64,000 bases of DNA, taken from Hirundichthys speculiger (Eukaryota; Chordata; Actinopteri; Beloniformes; Exocoetidae). The translations under genes were made by a program, and so were the position numbers. Of the stretch, positions 23,401 to 35,800 are shown piece after piece; the stretch's first letter is position 1, and every line of letters begins with the position of its first letter. The stretch is taken from NCBI GenBank assembly GCA_018398805.1, contig JAGFBZ010000854.1, positions 558,001-622,000 of the forward strand, given 5' to 3'. The notes beneath the pieces are model-generated. The model did not search any database, was not told the DNA's origin, and saw only the letters and a program-made list of their open reading frames with translations.

Positions 23401-23589
23401 ATACCAGAAACAACCTCTGAGATCTCAAATTAAATACATCATTCAATATACATCCTCGTAGTAAAGAAAACACTTTATTTTACACACACAAAAACAAATG
23501 GTTGAATGCTGAAAAAGTAATGTTTAATAAACACTCTTTTTTGTCACTAATGAAAAAAAAACAACACTTTTGTGCCAATTTTGGCATTC

Positions 23590-23830
23590 AAAAGGCTTTT
23601 TTTTTTTTTAAACGCAGCGCGCAGATTCCTAGATTTCTGATTTCCGGGCCGCTCCTGAACGCAGCGCGCAGACTTTCAGGTATCTGATTTCCGGCCGCTC
23701 CTGAACGCAGCGCGCAGACTCCCTGCTTCAGCGTCCCCCCGCTCAGCCGCTGTCCCACCAGAATGTCCTCGTCTTCGGTGTCCGTCCTCGCTCCGGTCCC
23801 GGCGGTCCTGCGGGCCAGACCAGGGCCGTC
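23590..23830 (+). promoter_or_regulatory. tmtc1: tmtc1 promoter / 5' leader with GC-rich tandem repeat
   Basis: A GC- and CpG-rich stretch directly before the first coding exon. It contains a tandem unit of 46-47 bp starting AACGCAGCGCGCAGA: copies at 23611-23657 and 23658-23703, and a partial third at 23704-23722. Each unit includes the palindrome GCGCGC and a TTTCCGG(G)CCGCTCCTG block resembling ETS-type CCGG sites. No TATA box is seen. The transcription start is not known. Confidence 0.6.
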
Positions 23831-23834
23831 ATGA
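23763..23834 (+). promoter_or_regulatory. Upstream ORF whose stop overlaps the tmtc1 start (ATGA)
   Basis: ATG at 23763, with A at position -3, opens a 23-codon frame that ends at TGA 23832-23834. The tmtc1 start ATG is 23831-23833, so stop and start overlap as ATGA. If the leader includes 23763, ribosomes would have to leak past or re-initiate to make TMTC1. This reading assumes that transcription starts upstream of 23763. Confidence 0.6.
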
Positions 23835-26800
23835 CGGTGCCATGGCGGGAGAAGAAGGCGGTCCCGCCTCCGCTGCGGTCCGGGGTTCGGTTCTTCGTCC
23901 TGGCGGTGGTCTGCGTCGTCTGCTACAGCAACTCTCTGCATGGGGAGCTCGTGCACGACGACGTTTGGGCCATCGTGAACAACCCGGACGTGCGGCCCGG
24001 TTCGAGCCTCCGGAACATCTTTAGCAACGACTTCTGGGGCAAAAGGATGGAGGACAACAGCAGCCACAAGTCCTACAGACCTCTGTGCGTCCTAACGTTC
24101 AAGTAAGTGCTCCTGGGACCGTGACGTCACTCAGAGCCACAGGTACAGACTGACGTCACTCAGAGCCTCAGGTACAGGCTGACGTCACTCAGAGCCTCAG
24201 GTACAGGCTGACGTCACTCAGTGGCGCAGGTACAGGCTGACATCACTCAGAGCCACAGGTACAGGCTGACGTCACTCAGAGCCGCAGGTACAGGCTGACG
24301 TCACTCAGAGCCACAGGTACAGGCTGAGAGCTCTGGGGGGTTTTACAGCTGCCATTGTTTCTTCCCCTCATATTGAATGATATTTTCTCGGGGGTCGTGA
24401 TCTGGATTGTCTCCCGGGATCTGGGTCTCTGAGAAGCTCCTGGATAGATCTAAATTAGTTTAGTTTTTCCACCTGTACAGGTGTTTCCGGTCCAGATTCA
24501 TTGAAACATACCTGTGTCTACTAATAAACTCAATTTCAGACGTCAGTCGTTTCACAGCAGGAATCTCAGAAACAGGTAACATCCACCTACCTGCTTCACT
24601 TTAGGGTCAGAGGTCAGAGGTCAGAGAGCAGCTACCAGAGGTGGACCAGGTCATTAGTGTCGTCAGACTGATCTGAGTCCAGCTCAGCATCGTCTCAGAA
24701 CCTCTGTCTTTGTGCAGCTTCAAATGTTATAGAGAGTAGATTGAGTTAGTTAATTAGTTAGTTGGTTGGTTAATTAATTACCATACTTGGCCCAAATATA
24801 GGACGAGTGATTATAAGATGACCTAGATTTTTCAAATATAATTTTTGGAAAATAAAAATATGATGAAGACAATAAGGTTATCCATAAAACAACTTTTTAT
24901 TGTACAATTGACCCTTCGGTAAGCACCGCCCCCCTCCTGCTTCTCCCTAGTTACTGTTGCTAGGTCGGACTAACTTGCTGCTCCTACCGTTCAGGACTGT
25001 GTTAATTCACTATATTTCTGATGTGTATCATCAGTGTTAATATTATACTATAATAACTCCATGGTGAAATGTTGCTGCTGGGGACCTGCAACAGTGACTC
25101 GAGGTGTCCATTTCACATCAGTTTGGTCAAACATGGTTTCATCATCCAGATAAGTGAATGTCTCTGTTGCAGTTTAATTAATGATGAGCGCGCTCAGTGG
25201 GTGTGACGCTGACAGCTGTTCATGTTTCAGGTTGAATATTCTGCTGGGGGGAATGACGCCGCTCTACTTCCATGCTGTGAACGTGTGTCTTCATGCCACA
25301 GTCACCTGCCTGCTGATGCTCACCTGTGAGCGCTGCGTCTTCCAGGACACACACCTGGCCTTCGTCACAGCGCTCCTGTTTGCTGCCCACCCTGTCCACA
25401 CGGAGGCGGTGGGTACATGTATACAAATGTTAATTATTACATGATGTTTTATGAAGTTTCATCGTGAGGTTTTGCTGATTTCCCTTTTGTGGATTGTGTT
25501 GCAGGTGTCGGGTGTCGTGGGGAGGGCTGATGTCCTGGCCTGCCTTGCTTTTTCCTGCTCACTTTCCTGTTCTATGTCAGGTGAGGGTTAGGGTTAGATG
25601 TTTGAACGTTTAGATGAGATGATCCCAGTCTTTTTCAACCCAGCAGAGCTCTTTTATTTGTTATTTGATGTGAAGCACTTGAATGAATTTATCTTGTTAA
25701 AATGTGCCGTACACATAAAGGTTGGTTGGTTGATTGATTTGATTTAATTCCTGCTGAATTTGTGGAACTACACGGTCCAAAACAACAACCCGACTGTCCT
25801 CCGTCATGTCTCAGGAGCGTGGGTCGCCGTGTCTCTGAGGACGCCCTGCCCTCCACAGAGAGTCGATGGTCTCTGATCCTCAGTCTGCTGTTGGGAACCA
25901 GCGCCATGCTGGTCAAGGAGACGGGCATCACCGTGTTCGGGGTCTGTGTGCTCTACGATGCCCTGGTGCTCTGCCGCCGACCCCCTGCTCAGTAAGTCAA
26001 CCCAACCCTTAGGTGACAGTAATCCTGTCCAGGGTTTCATGTCTGCTGTTTTTCATGGGAGTCAAGTGTTTCTTCAGTGCATTTATCCTCCATCTTGATT
26101 TTCATATGTGGATCAGAGAAGATTCAGAGTGGGATAAAACTCTGAAGTCCAGATGTGTTAACAGAAGATCCTGCAGTGAAGACACTTTCAACATCAGCAC
26201 TTGTCAGTAACACATATTTAGTGTAAATCTCATCTTAAAAAATGTCAATTAAGATAGATCTTATGGCCACTGCCAGGGCATTAATGTCATCCTGTTTTTA
26301 TGAAAAATTTAAAAATAAGTCTACAAACAAAATCTAACAAAATGATTGTGTCTCAGCACAATCAGAACATTAAAACAGGTAATTTCTGAGGCAACAGCAG
26401 AAACTTTTAACGGGGAGTTCAACTTGTTAGTTGTTACAAATAACCTTGTTTCTGTTGAATCCTCCGGGTGGGAGAACTTTAAAATCAAAATGTCTATGTT
26501 AAAGTTCAGTAACTACATCAATCCGTGTATCAATCATTCTTTCCATTTTCAATTGTCAATCAAAAATAAAAAAAAATGTAAAAGTGAAATTTCATTACGT
26601 TTTTCGTTTTTAAATCTAACACAAAAAAATGGAAAAATGCCTGTTTTTTTTTAATATTTCAATTTTAGACTTGGATCAAAAATACGAAATTAAAAAACGG
26701 TCCACAGGACTGAATTTGTTTTATAATCGAGGACTGGACTTTCTGTTGTCATTACACATCTGAGCCACTAGATGGAGCCGCACTGCAAGTAACCAGCTAG

Positions 26801-29800
26801 AGAACAGCAGGACAGTGAACACATTATTTTGTCCATTTAAAATAAAATATCTTTCTGTGCCAGTTGTTTGCCCTTTTCATGTATTTAAATCATGTAATGA
26901 TTTTCTATATCATTACATCCCTTATATATATAATTTTTTTTAATTTTTTTTTTAAACCTACAGTTTTATAGGAGCTTGTAGGAATCACTGATTCTAAAAT
27001 TGTGATTTCCACTCGATGCAGTCATGACATGCTTCAGTTCTTCTGACATCAGATTAGAGTTTAGGCGGCTGATAGATGATGATTGCTGTTTGATCAATGT
27101 CAGATTGATGGTCTGTGTGTCCTCTTCAGCCTCCTGTCCAGCTCCAGACTCTGGGATCTCGTGCACATCTCCAGCCCCTTCATGAAGCGAGCTGGCCTCA
27201 TCTTCAGCTATGTGAGTGACATTGAAAAGGATTAAATCTGATTCTTAGTAGCATCAAAAATTATTTCAGTGCCATGAGCCTAACTTCCGGTTAGGCTCAT
27301 GGCAGAGTAAGATGCAGCTTCAGTAGAGAGGCCCAGACCTCCCTCCCCCCAGACCATCTGAGAGATATAATCTCTCCAGCGTGTCCTGGTCTGCCCCGTG
27401 GTCTTTGAAAGAAGATCACTTAATGAGTGAAAAGCGCAAACGTAAAAAGGCGAGTCACTCACTGAGCTAAACACAAAGAGGCTGATAATTATGTATTTAA
27501 ACGGTGACGTCTGTTACAGCTGGAACACCTAAAGAAAAAAAAAAACCCGGACACACGCTCATACACACAACCAGCGTTCAGTGTTTGGATTTCATAGTAT
27601 CTACATTAGGGATGCACATGGTTAACCGTTAACCGATAACAGTAGCTCTAACCGATTAATACTAACGGTCAATTTTGTTTTTAAGCTACGTAATTCAATC
27701 AACTCAATGGGGGCGTGTCAACAGGTGCAACACATGCCATCACATGCGTCCTATCACAGCAGCATAAAGTTGAATTCATCCAGGTCTTTCTGTTTGTCGT
27801 CCCAGTTACTTTACTGGTCTCCTTTGATATGATGGATCGGTACAGCTCAGTATCATCTGCATAGAAATGCTGATAATAGATTGTTGATCTGAAATCCATT
27901 CATTTGCTTTGGTTGTACTGAAATGACCGTCAGAGCTGTTCATCTTTGCTCAGTTGTTTCTCCTCCTTCCACCAGGTGGCGATCATCATGTCATTCAGGC
28001 TGTGGCTGATGGGCGGGTCCATGCCTCTGTTCTCCGAACAGGACAACCCCGCCTCCTTCTCACCTCACATCCTCACCAGGTTAGCAGCATTCACTCACAC
28101 CTGTGGCAGCCTGCTGTCATACGCTGGTCATATTGTCTTTTTGTATATTTCCTTCAGATATTTTTCATTAAAACTCAGGTTTGGAGAACATTTTCTGGTT
28201 TGGATGTGATGCTGCCTCAAATAACTCTGCTGCTCATTCCTCACATGAGCAGGAACCATGACAACAACTGTTCACATGAGGAGCAGCTGATGGAGCTTTT
28301 CAAAGACAAACTAAAGTCCAATAAAACTCCAGATGATTTAAAGAGAAGATGTGGAGGAGCAGGAGGAGAATTTAGACCATGTTCTCCATCATCATGGAGA
28401 ATGTGGGACTTTTTGGTGTCTTGGCATAATGTGTGTAGTATATTTACAAATCTTTAGTCTTGTTTTATTTTAGAATGTAATTCATGTCAGTAACCAATAG
28501 GAGCGTTGTTCTTAGATTCACACAAGAATCTGGTTGCAGTCGTGTAAATAGTAACCCTGAAATCTTTAGTCTCTGCATTAAACATTTTTCTAATGTCCAG
28601 GGTGGTGGAAATGCACCGATGTAGGTCTCTGGAGGGTTAGGGTTTGGGTTCTGCTCTCCAGGGATGAACCATGTGACCAAAATCTATATTAATTCAATTC
28701 AATTCAATTTTATTTGTATAGCGTCTGTTACAATGTCAATTGTCTCTAGGCACTTTACAGAGACGCAGATCATGACCTCCAAGCAAATATCATTGACAAA
28801 AATTATAATATTAAATCCAATCACTGGTAATGGCAAGTAAAAAACTCCCACAGAGGGAGAAAAAACTTTTAAGCCAAACAGTGGGGGAAAACATCTAACT
28901 AACATTTCTGTCAAATATTGTGATCAAAATGTGATTTCTGATCTAATGTTTGAAGGTCAAGCTTGAGTTTATTATTCATTAAATACCTAAAAAAATGACT
29001 GTAATGTAATGTCTTGGGCTGGATCAGTGCTGCTCATCTGCATCGTTCTTCTGGCTGTGGCGCTTCCCCAGATGTTGGCACATGTTCATTGTGTTGCTTC
29101 AGGAAGTAGCAAAATACTCCAGAACAACCAGTTTGGCGCTGCAGAAATAATCGTAACCTTGCAGTCAGGTAAAGTTGTGGACATTACAAAGAAACACAAG
29201 AACTCTTCAGGCCTAATCATTGTTGGAGTCTCTGGATGATTTCCCTTAGTTTTTTTTTTTTTTTTATTTCTTTCCTAACCCCCTTCATCTTCTCATCTCC
29301 ACGCCCACACCTTACCTGTTCCCTCTCTGCAGGTTCCTCACCTACTCGTACCTGCTGTCCTTCAACGCCTGGCTGCTGCTGGCGCCCGTCGTCCTCTGCT
29401 ACGACTGGCAGGTGGGCAGCATCCCCCTGGTGGAGTCTCTGGGTGACGTCAGGAACGTGGCCACGGTGATGCTGGCTGTGGTGATGGTGGCGCTCTGCCT
29501 GCACTGCATCTCCTCTGTGCAGGTAGCACCTGAAAAGTTTATTGGCGAGTGGTGATGAAATAAAAGGCATCAGGGCTGTAGTGATCACACAAAGTTCTTA
29601 CTTTTAATCTGAAGCTGTACAGCTTTCTTCATCACAAAGACAGAAACAAGATCTGAGTGAGTCGTGACGTGTCCTGGGTAGTTTTGTAAACTCTTATGAT
29701 CCACATTTCATTCTTCTACAGTTAGATGTGTTAAGTCTCAGTTTCCACGGCCTCCAAAGATCAAGGATTCCAGCTCCTGACAACCGTTTAGGTATCTGAA

Positions 29801-32800
29801 AAGAAAAATCCACTTTTCGTTTACAGGTTTTACTTTCTTTTTTTGGGTGACTTTCTCAATCTGTCCTGCGCACTCACAACAACTTTACAAGAGAAATTCA
29901 ATATGAAAACTGGGATAATGACAAGATGTTGTCATCAGTGTCCAATCAGATCCACAGCAACAACAACCCACAGTGGGAAGACTTTCACAGACACACACAG
30001 ATCCGTCAGACACTGACAGAACGTCACAATGATCCAGGACTTTCATGGTCTGCAACTCATCACAGTTCTTCTGATAACTTTTCATCAGTGCTGTCTGGAG
30101 GATGATGCAAGAACCCCAGAGTTTGTGTTTGTGAAACAGTAACTGTCAGAAATGCTGAGGGGACAAAAATGTGATTTTTCTTATCATTTTGTGTTGGTTT
30201 GGACATGATCTTTTTTTTTATCTCCACAGAAGCAGGAAGGCTGGGAGGTGTTAGTGGGAATGCTGTTCCTGGTGTTTCCCTTCATTCCTGCCAGTAACCT
30301 GTTCTTCAGGGTGGGGTTTGTGGTGGCTGAGAGGGTCCTCTACATGCCGAGGTGAGTAACCTGTCCTTTATCTCCATGTTGCTGTCCTGCTTCTCTGTGT
30401 TGGTAGGCATGTTTCGTTCTTGATTTTGTAAGGACTTCAGCTCTCTACGGTTTTATGGTAGTGTGTTATATCTTAATCTGAGTAATATATCAGTATTTTT
30501 GTCCATGAAAAGACCTCATCTGATGGACTCTTCATCTAGAAAAATGTATGAGCCGTTTTAATTTCTGTGGATTATTTGTAAAGTGTATGGAACCACTCTG
30601 CAGACTGGAGTTTCCTCCAACTCTGACCATCAAACATACGTGACAGGGTTGGGTTATTCGCTCATATTTTAGCGTTCTAACGGAGGAGGTTTGTTGGATC
30701 TGTCTCCACTGAAGGTGGTTAGGATTGTTTTCTATTAATCTTTCTCGCCCGTATCTTCCCTTCCTTTCTTCTTGTTCCACCTCCCTCAGTATGGGTTACT
30801 GCATCCTGGTGGTCCATGGTCTGGGTCGGCTCTGTTCAACAGCCGGCCGATGGGGCGCCACACTCCTCAGTGTCTCCATGCTGCTGCTCCTTCTGATGTT
30901 CTCCTGGAAAACCGTCTCCCAGAACAACGTCTGGCTGTCCAGGGAGGCCCTCTTCCGGTAGGACTTTAACCTTTGACTCTGGAAGTGGCTCTGAATACTC
31001 AGACACAGCCTTCATCCCTCTTACTTTTGTGTATATGTGACTACCCATCAGATCTTTAACTACCGAGACTAAGATCTCAATCTGGTGTACCTGAACTCTG
31101 AAGTTATGCGCTCACAGTTGTTCATCCATCCATTATCTTCCTTATTTCTGGGTTTGGGTCATCAGCAAGCATCCCACACCCCAGACTCCTCCTCCAGCTC
31201 TTCTGAGGGAATAAGGGTTAGGGGTTCCAAGTTGAGAGATGTAAACTCTCTGGGTTGTCCTTGGTTAATCTCTAACCCTTCTCCTGGTTAAACATGTCTG
31301 AAACATGTCTGGCTCAGTTGGTTGGGAGATGCCAACAAACAGATTAGTAAAGGGATGTCTGTCTGTGACACACAAATGACAGAAATAACGATGTCTGCAT
31401 ACAAAAAAAGTAAAGAGAATAGAGCTTAAAAGAAAAATCCCAATGTATCATGGGAGGTCCCCCACCTGTCTTGGTCCAGCTTAACTGAAAGGATTGGTAT
31501 TTAGGTCACCTGAGCCACCCTGACTATAAACTTTACCAAAAATGAAAGTTTGAAGCCTAATTTGAAAGGTATAGAGGGTGTTGTGGTGGATCAGTGTGGT
31601 TCGGGTTAAGAGGGGATGTGAAGCGGTGACATGGGGATCAACGTCAGAAGAAAGACTGACACAGTCCCGTCTGTATTTTGGAGAAGCATCTCCAAAATAC
31701 AAAAACAAAAATGTGACCTGTTTGTTTGAATAATAAGTCTACGCGTCCGTGACTTCTCTGGAATGTGAAATATCATCACGTAGACGCTGCTTGTATGATT
31801 TTGGGACACGTAGCCTGGAGAAGTTAGCTCAAGGTCCTGGTGTTTTTTAGATGATTGTTAAAAGCAACTGCATCTGTTTTGCTCAGTGTCATTTGCTGAA
31901 CAGTGGGTGGTCCTGTTTTCATTTGTTTCTCAGCTCAGGTATCCAGACACTGCCTCACAACGCCAAAGTCCACTACAACTACGCCAACTTTCTGAAAGAC
32001 AACAGTCGGCACCAGGAAGCCATTTACCACTACAACGCCGCCCTCAGGTATGATTCAACACCTTCATTACCAGTTTAACTCCATTATTCTGAGGGTTCAG
32101 GTTCCAGAGAGCACACAGATATTCAGGAGAACTTCAGACTTCTTCCAACAAGAAAAGCTAAAGTTAAATAGAATTATCAAAAGAACAGTGCAGAGGGTAG
32201 AGATGCGCGGTTGAACCGCGCACCTGCGGGCGGAGCGGATAATCCGCATATCGGGCGGATGATTCGTCAAAAAAATAAAACTTTAATTAAATTCGGGCGG
32301 GTTGCGGTTGAAGCACTCAAATAATAATAATAGGAAAAAATATTTTACATTTTATTAAAAAGGATGGCGGGTCGGTTCGGTTTTGAAAATTGGTTAAAAA
32401 ACGTTCCTGCAAATGGATAGCGGGCGGATAGAGATTTTAAGAAGCGATTGCGGGTTAAAATATACGTCATCCGCGCATCTCTAGCAGAGGGACACGAGCC
32501 TGCAGAACCACTGTATGGGCCGGGCAGAGCTGCAGAAATAAAAAGCAGTTATTCTAGACTACAAATGTTCATCCAGAGGACCATCCTTACACAATCCTGG
32601 TCCGTCTGGACCACCGAGGTTCTGTCAAGAACATGTCTAGTTCCAACATCCTTACACGGTCCTGGTTGTCTGGTACTAGTCTGGTGGAATAAATGATTAA
32701 AAGCAGAACAAAGTGACTTTATCGTCATTAAAATATCAGCTTAAGTTTTCTTACAGCTGATATATTTTCAGGAACTATTATTGAGCTCTCAGATCCACAC

Positions 32801-35800
32801 GGGCCTTCTTTCAGCCCACAAAGCAGCTTCTGAATCCTGGACACTAAAATATCTCACAATTGAAAAGTTGCTGTGGACTGTTTTTAATATTTTCAGTGAT
32901 GATTATTTTAGTCAGATTTTTTTAAAAAATATATATGTATTTTAAATGCTGCAGACTGTAAACCCCCCCTCCCCCTCCCCCCCAGGTTGTACCCCCGCCA
33001 CGCCAGTGCCATGAACAACCTGGGGACTCTGACGGGCAGCTCAGAGGAGGCGGAGATTTACTACCGTAACGCTCTGGACATCAACCCTCAACACAACCGG
33101 GCTCTGTTCAACCTGGGAAACCTGCTCAGGTGACCGTTTGCAGATGTGCTGTCATGTTCTGGTGGTGGTGGTGGACAGAAAAATGTCTAAATTTCACTTT
33201 CCAGAAACCATTCAGGTAGTTTTTCAATTCAGTTCAATGATTCTTCATTAATCTCCAAAGGTAAATGAATATTTGCAGTAGTCCTGATTTAAGTCTCTTC
33301 AGTGACTGACTGTAGAAGGTTCCAGCTGTGTTCAGGAAGGATCTCCTGTAGAATCTGTGGTGCAGCAGATCTGAAGATCCTGCTGTCCTGCATGTCTCAG
33401 GTGTTTCCCTGACACAACACACCTGATTCTGATGAATGGACCACCACCAGCTTGTCGTCCAGGTCTGTTAATGATCCATTCATTTGAATCAGTGCTGAAG
33501 CAGGGAAACATCTGCAGGACACTGGTCCTCCAGGACTGAGTTGGAGACTCCTGCTCTGACTGAAGACACTCTGTTCATGAATCACTGTTGGGAAGATGTT
33601 AGAGGTTGTCCACGATGATTTTTTTTATTTTATGGAGTATCCTACTTGGCTCCTCCCCTGACAGGTGACTGCAGATTAGATTTTTTTTAATTTTATGGAT
33701 GGAACATTTTATTTCTTGCTGTATATTTCACCAGTATGTGGGTGTGGCCTCCAACACTGATTAGAGGTGATCAGGGTCCTAAAGTTCCTCATCTGGAGGA
33801 CTCTTTGTTCTTCTGTGTCCTTCTTTACATGAATGGGTCTGATATTCATCTGTGGTAAATGTATGATTTTAGTTTTATCCAATGCTGTAATTGCTAATCT
33901 AAACAGGGTTAGGACCTTAACCCCCACCCACAAGATCCACACATTGAGGACAGTAAATGAACAGGGAAATACCAAAAACTGATGGTGGTGATGATGATGT
34001 GTTCCAGGTCCCAGGGGAAAGATGAAGATGCTGAGGCTCTGCTGAAGGACTCCATCCGCTACGGTCCATATTTTGCTGATGCGTACTCCAGTTTGGCATC
34101 TCTCTATGCAGAGCAGGTGAAGCCTTCAGAAAACCAGTTCTTTTCTTACACTTGTATCATTTGTTTTTACTTGTCAAGCGTTCATATCACTTGATCATCT
34201 TGGGCAGTGGCGTCCCACCACTAGGAGCAGTTGGGTTCTGGGTGGTCTTTATCTCCATTGCTGACCTTCTACTCGTATATCTGTGCTCTGACAGAAACGC
34301 TTCACTAAGGCTAACGAAGTATATGTAAAAGGAATAGAGAACTGCCCGGACAGCTCGGACCTCCACAACAACTATGGAGTGTTTCTGGTGGATACAGGTG
34401 AGTGGACTCTGCTGACTGTCTGGCACAAAGAATGCTGGGTAAACATGGGTTCCCAGTCAACACCAGCATCTTCTGATGAATTCACTCTCTGCTTTTATCC
34501 AGCACATTAAGGTCTATTCCACCCTCTTTCAGTACATCTTAACCTATTTCCAATAAGTGTAATAGTACCGAGGGAATGTCATACCAATCCTCTAAACACC
34601 ATTTTTACCTGAACTAAACACAACTCCAGCACCACACAGCTACCTGAATTAGGGTTAGAATTGAATTTTCTGTCATCGCCACATGTAGCATAAACATCAT
34701 GTACAACAAAATTAAAATGCCATACGCCAGAGTAATGGTTTGAAAAGTTTAAAAAAAAAGTAAAAGATATGAGGTAATAAATACAATACAACACAGTCAC
34801 ACTCAGACGCTGACATTTAGACACCCACTTAACAATCATCTTCGCAGTCACATTTCACGCTCCCCAGGTAGCCTAGTATTGCACTAATGAGTTTTATACT
34901 GTACTATAAGTTGTACGTTATACCGTGTTGAGTGTAGTTATGCCTGAACACATAAAAAATAAGAACTGAGTGTCCTGCAGAACACTGTTACTGGCGACTA
35001 GCTGCTACATGCTACCAACCCTAAAGCCTGATTTATACTTGAACATCAGGTCGTCTGCGTCACCTATGCAGACGACGCAGAGATGCCCCCCCCACCCTAC
35101 GCAGACACTCTGGTGCACCTCCCCAAAATTGTAGGTCAACGCGGACAGTGTCGCAGAGAGCAGAGAAAGGAGACCTCTGATTGGTCAATTCTACATCCGC
35201 ATAGAAAAGAGCGCGTCATTGAAGAAATGAGGAAGTACCCACATCTGTACGATTCTGGTTCTCCACACCACAAAGACAGAACATATTCTAGTAATTCATG
35301 GAGGGAGATTGAGATGAATGTGGGTCTGGATACGGCCGAGACGGTGAGGAAGTGGAAAAACACAAGAGATACGTTTAGTAAGTTTAGCTAGTCCGTGATT
35401 GTCCCTCATGCGTTGTGGCGTGGAATAACATAAACATAAATCAGCAATTTGCAGGTAGTGGGTAGCAGGAGGTGTAAGATCGGGCCCATAATCTCTCCAG
35501 TGGGTGCTGGGACTGGCCCGTGGTCTTCTCCCAGTTGGACATGCCCGAAACACCTCGGCTCCTTCACATCGTCTTCTATTATCTCTTCATGTCTTCCCTT
35601 TCTCTGTTATTCTTTCGTCAGGAGAGGGGGATCTGGCTGCTGCCCACTACCGACAGGCAGTACAGCTCAAACCAGCCCATTACGTTGCCATGGTGAACCT
35701 GGGCCGTCTGCTGCGATCGTCCAATGAGAATCAAGAGGCTGAGTCCTGGTTCAAAAGGTGAGAAAAACAATTTTACATTTAAGGAAAAGGTAGATTTGGT

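Noticed and set aside
23162..23461. 99-codon Glu/Ser/Gly-rich frame
   Set aside because: The neighbouring frame carries clear LINE ORF2 sequence, so this is an out-of-frame shadow of a dead retrotransposon.
29009..29239. 76-codon frame with a hydrophobic N-terminus in tmtc1 intron 6
   Set aside because: No family match, no splice or promoter context, and it follows a repeat copy; taken as chance.
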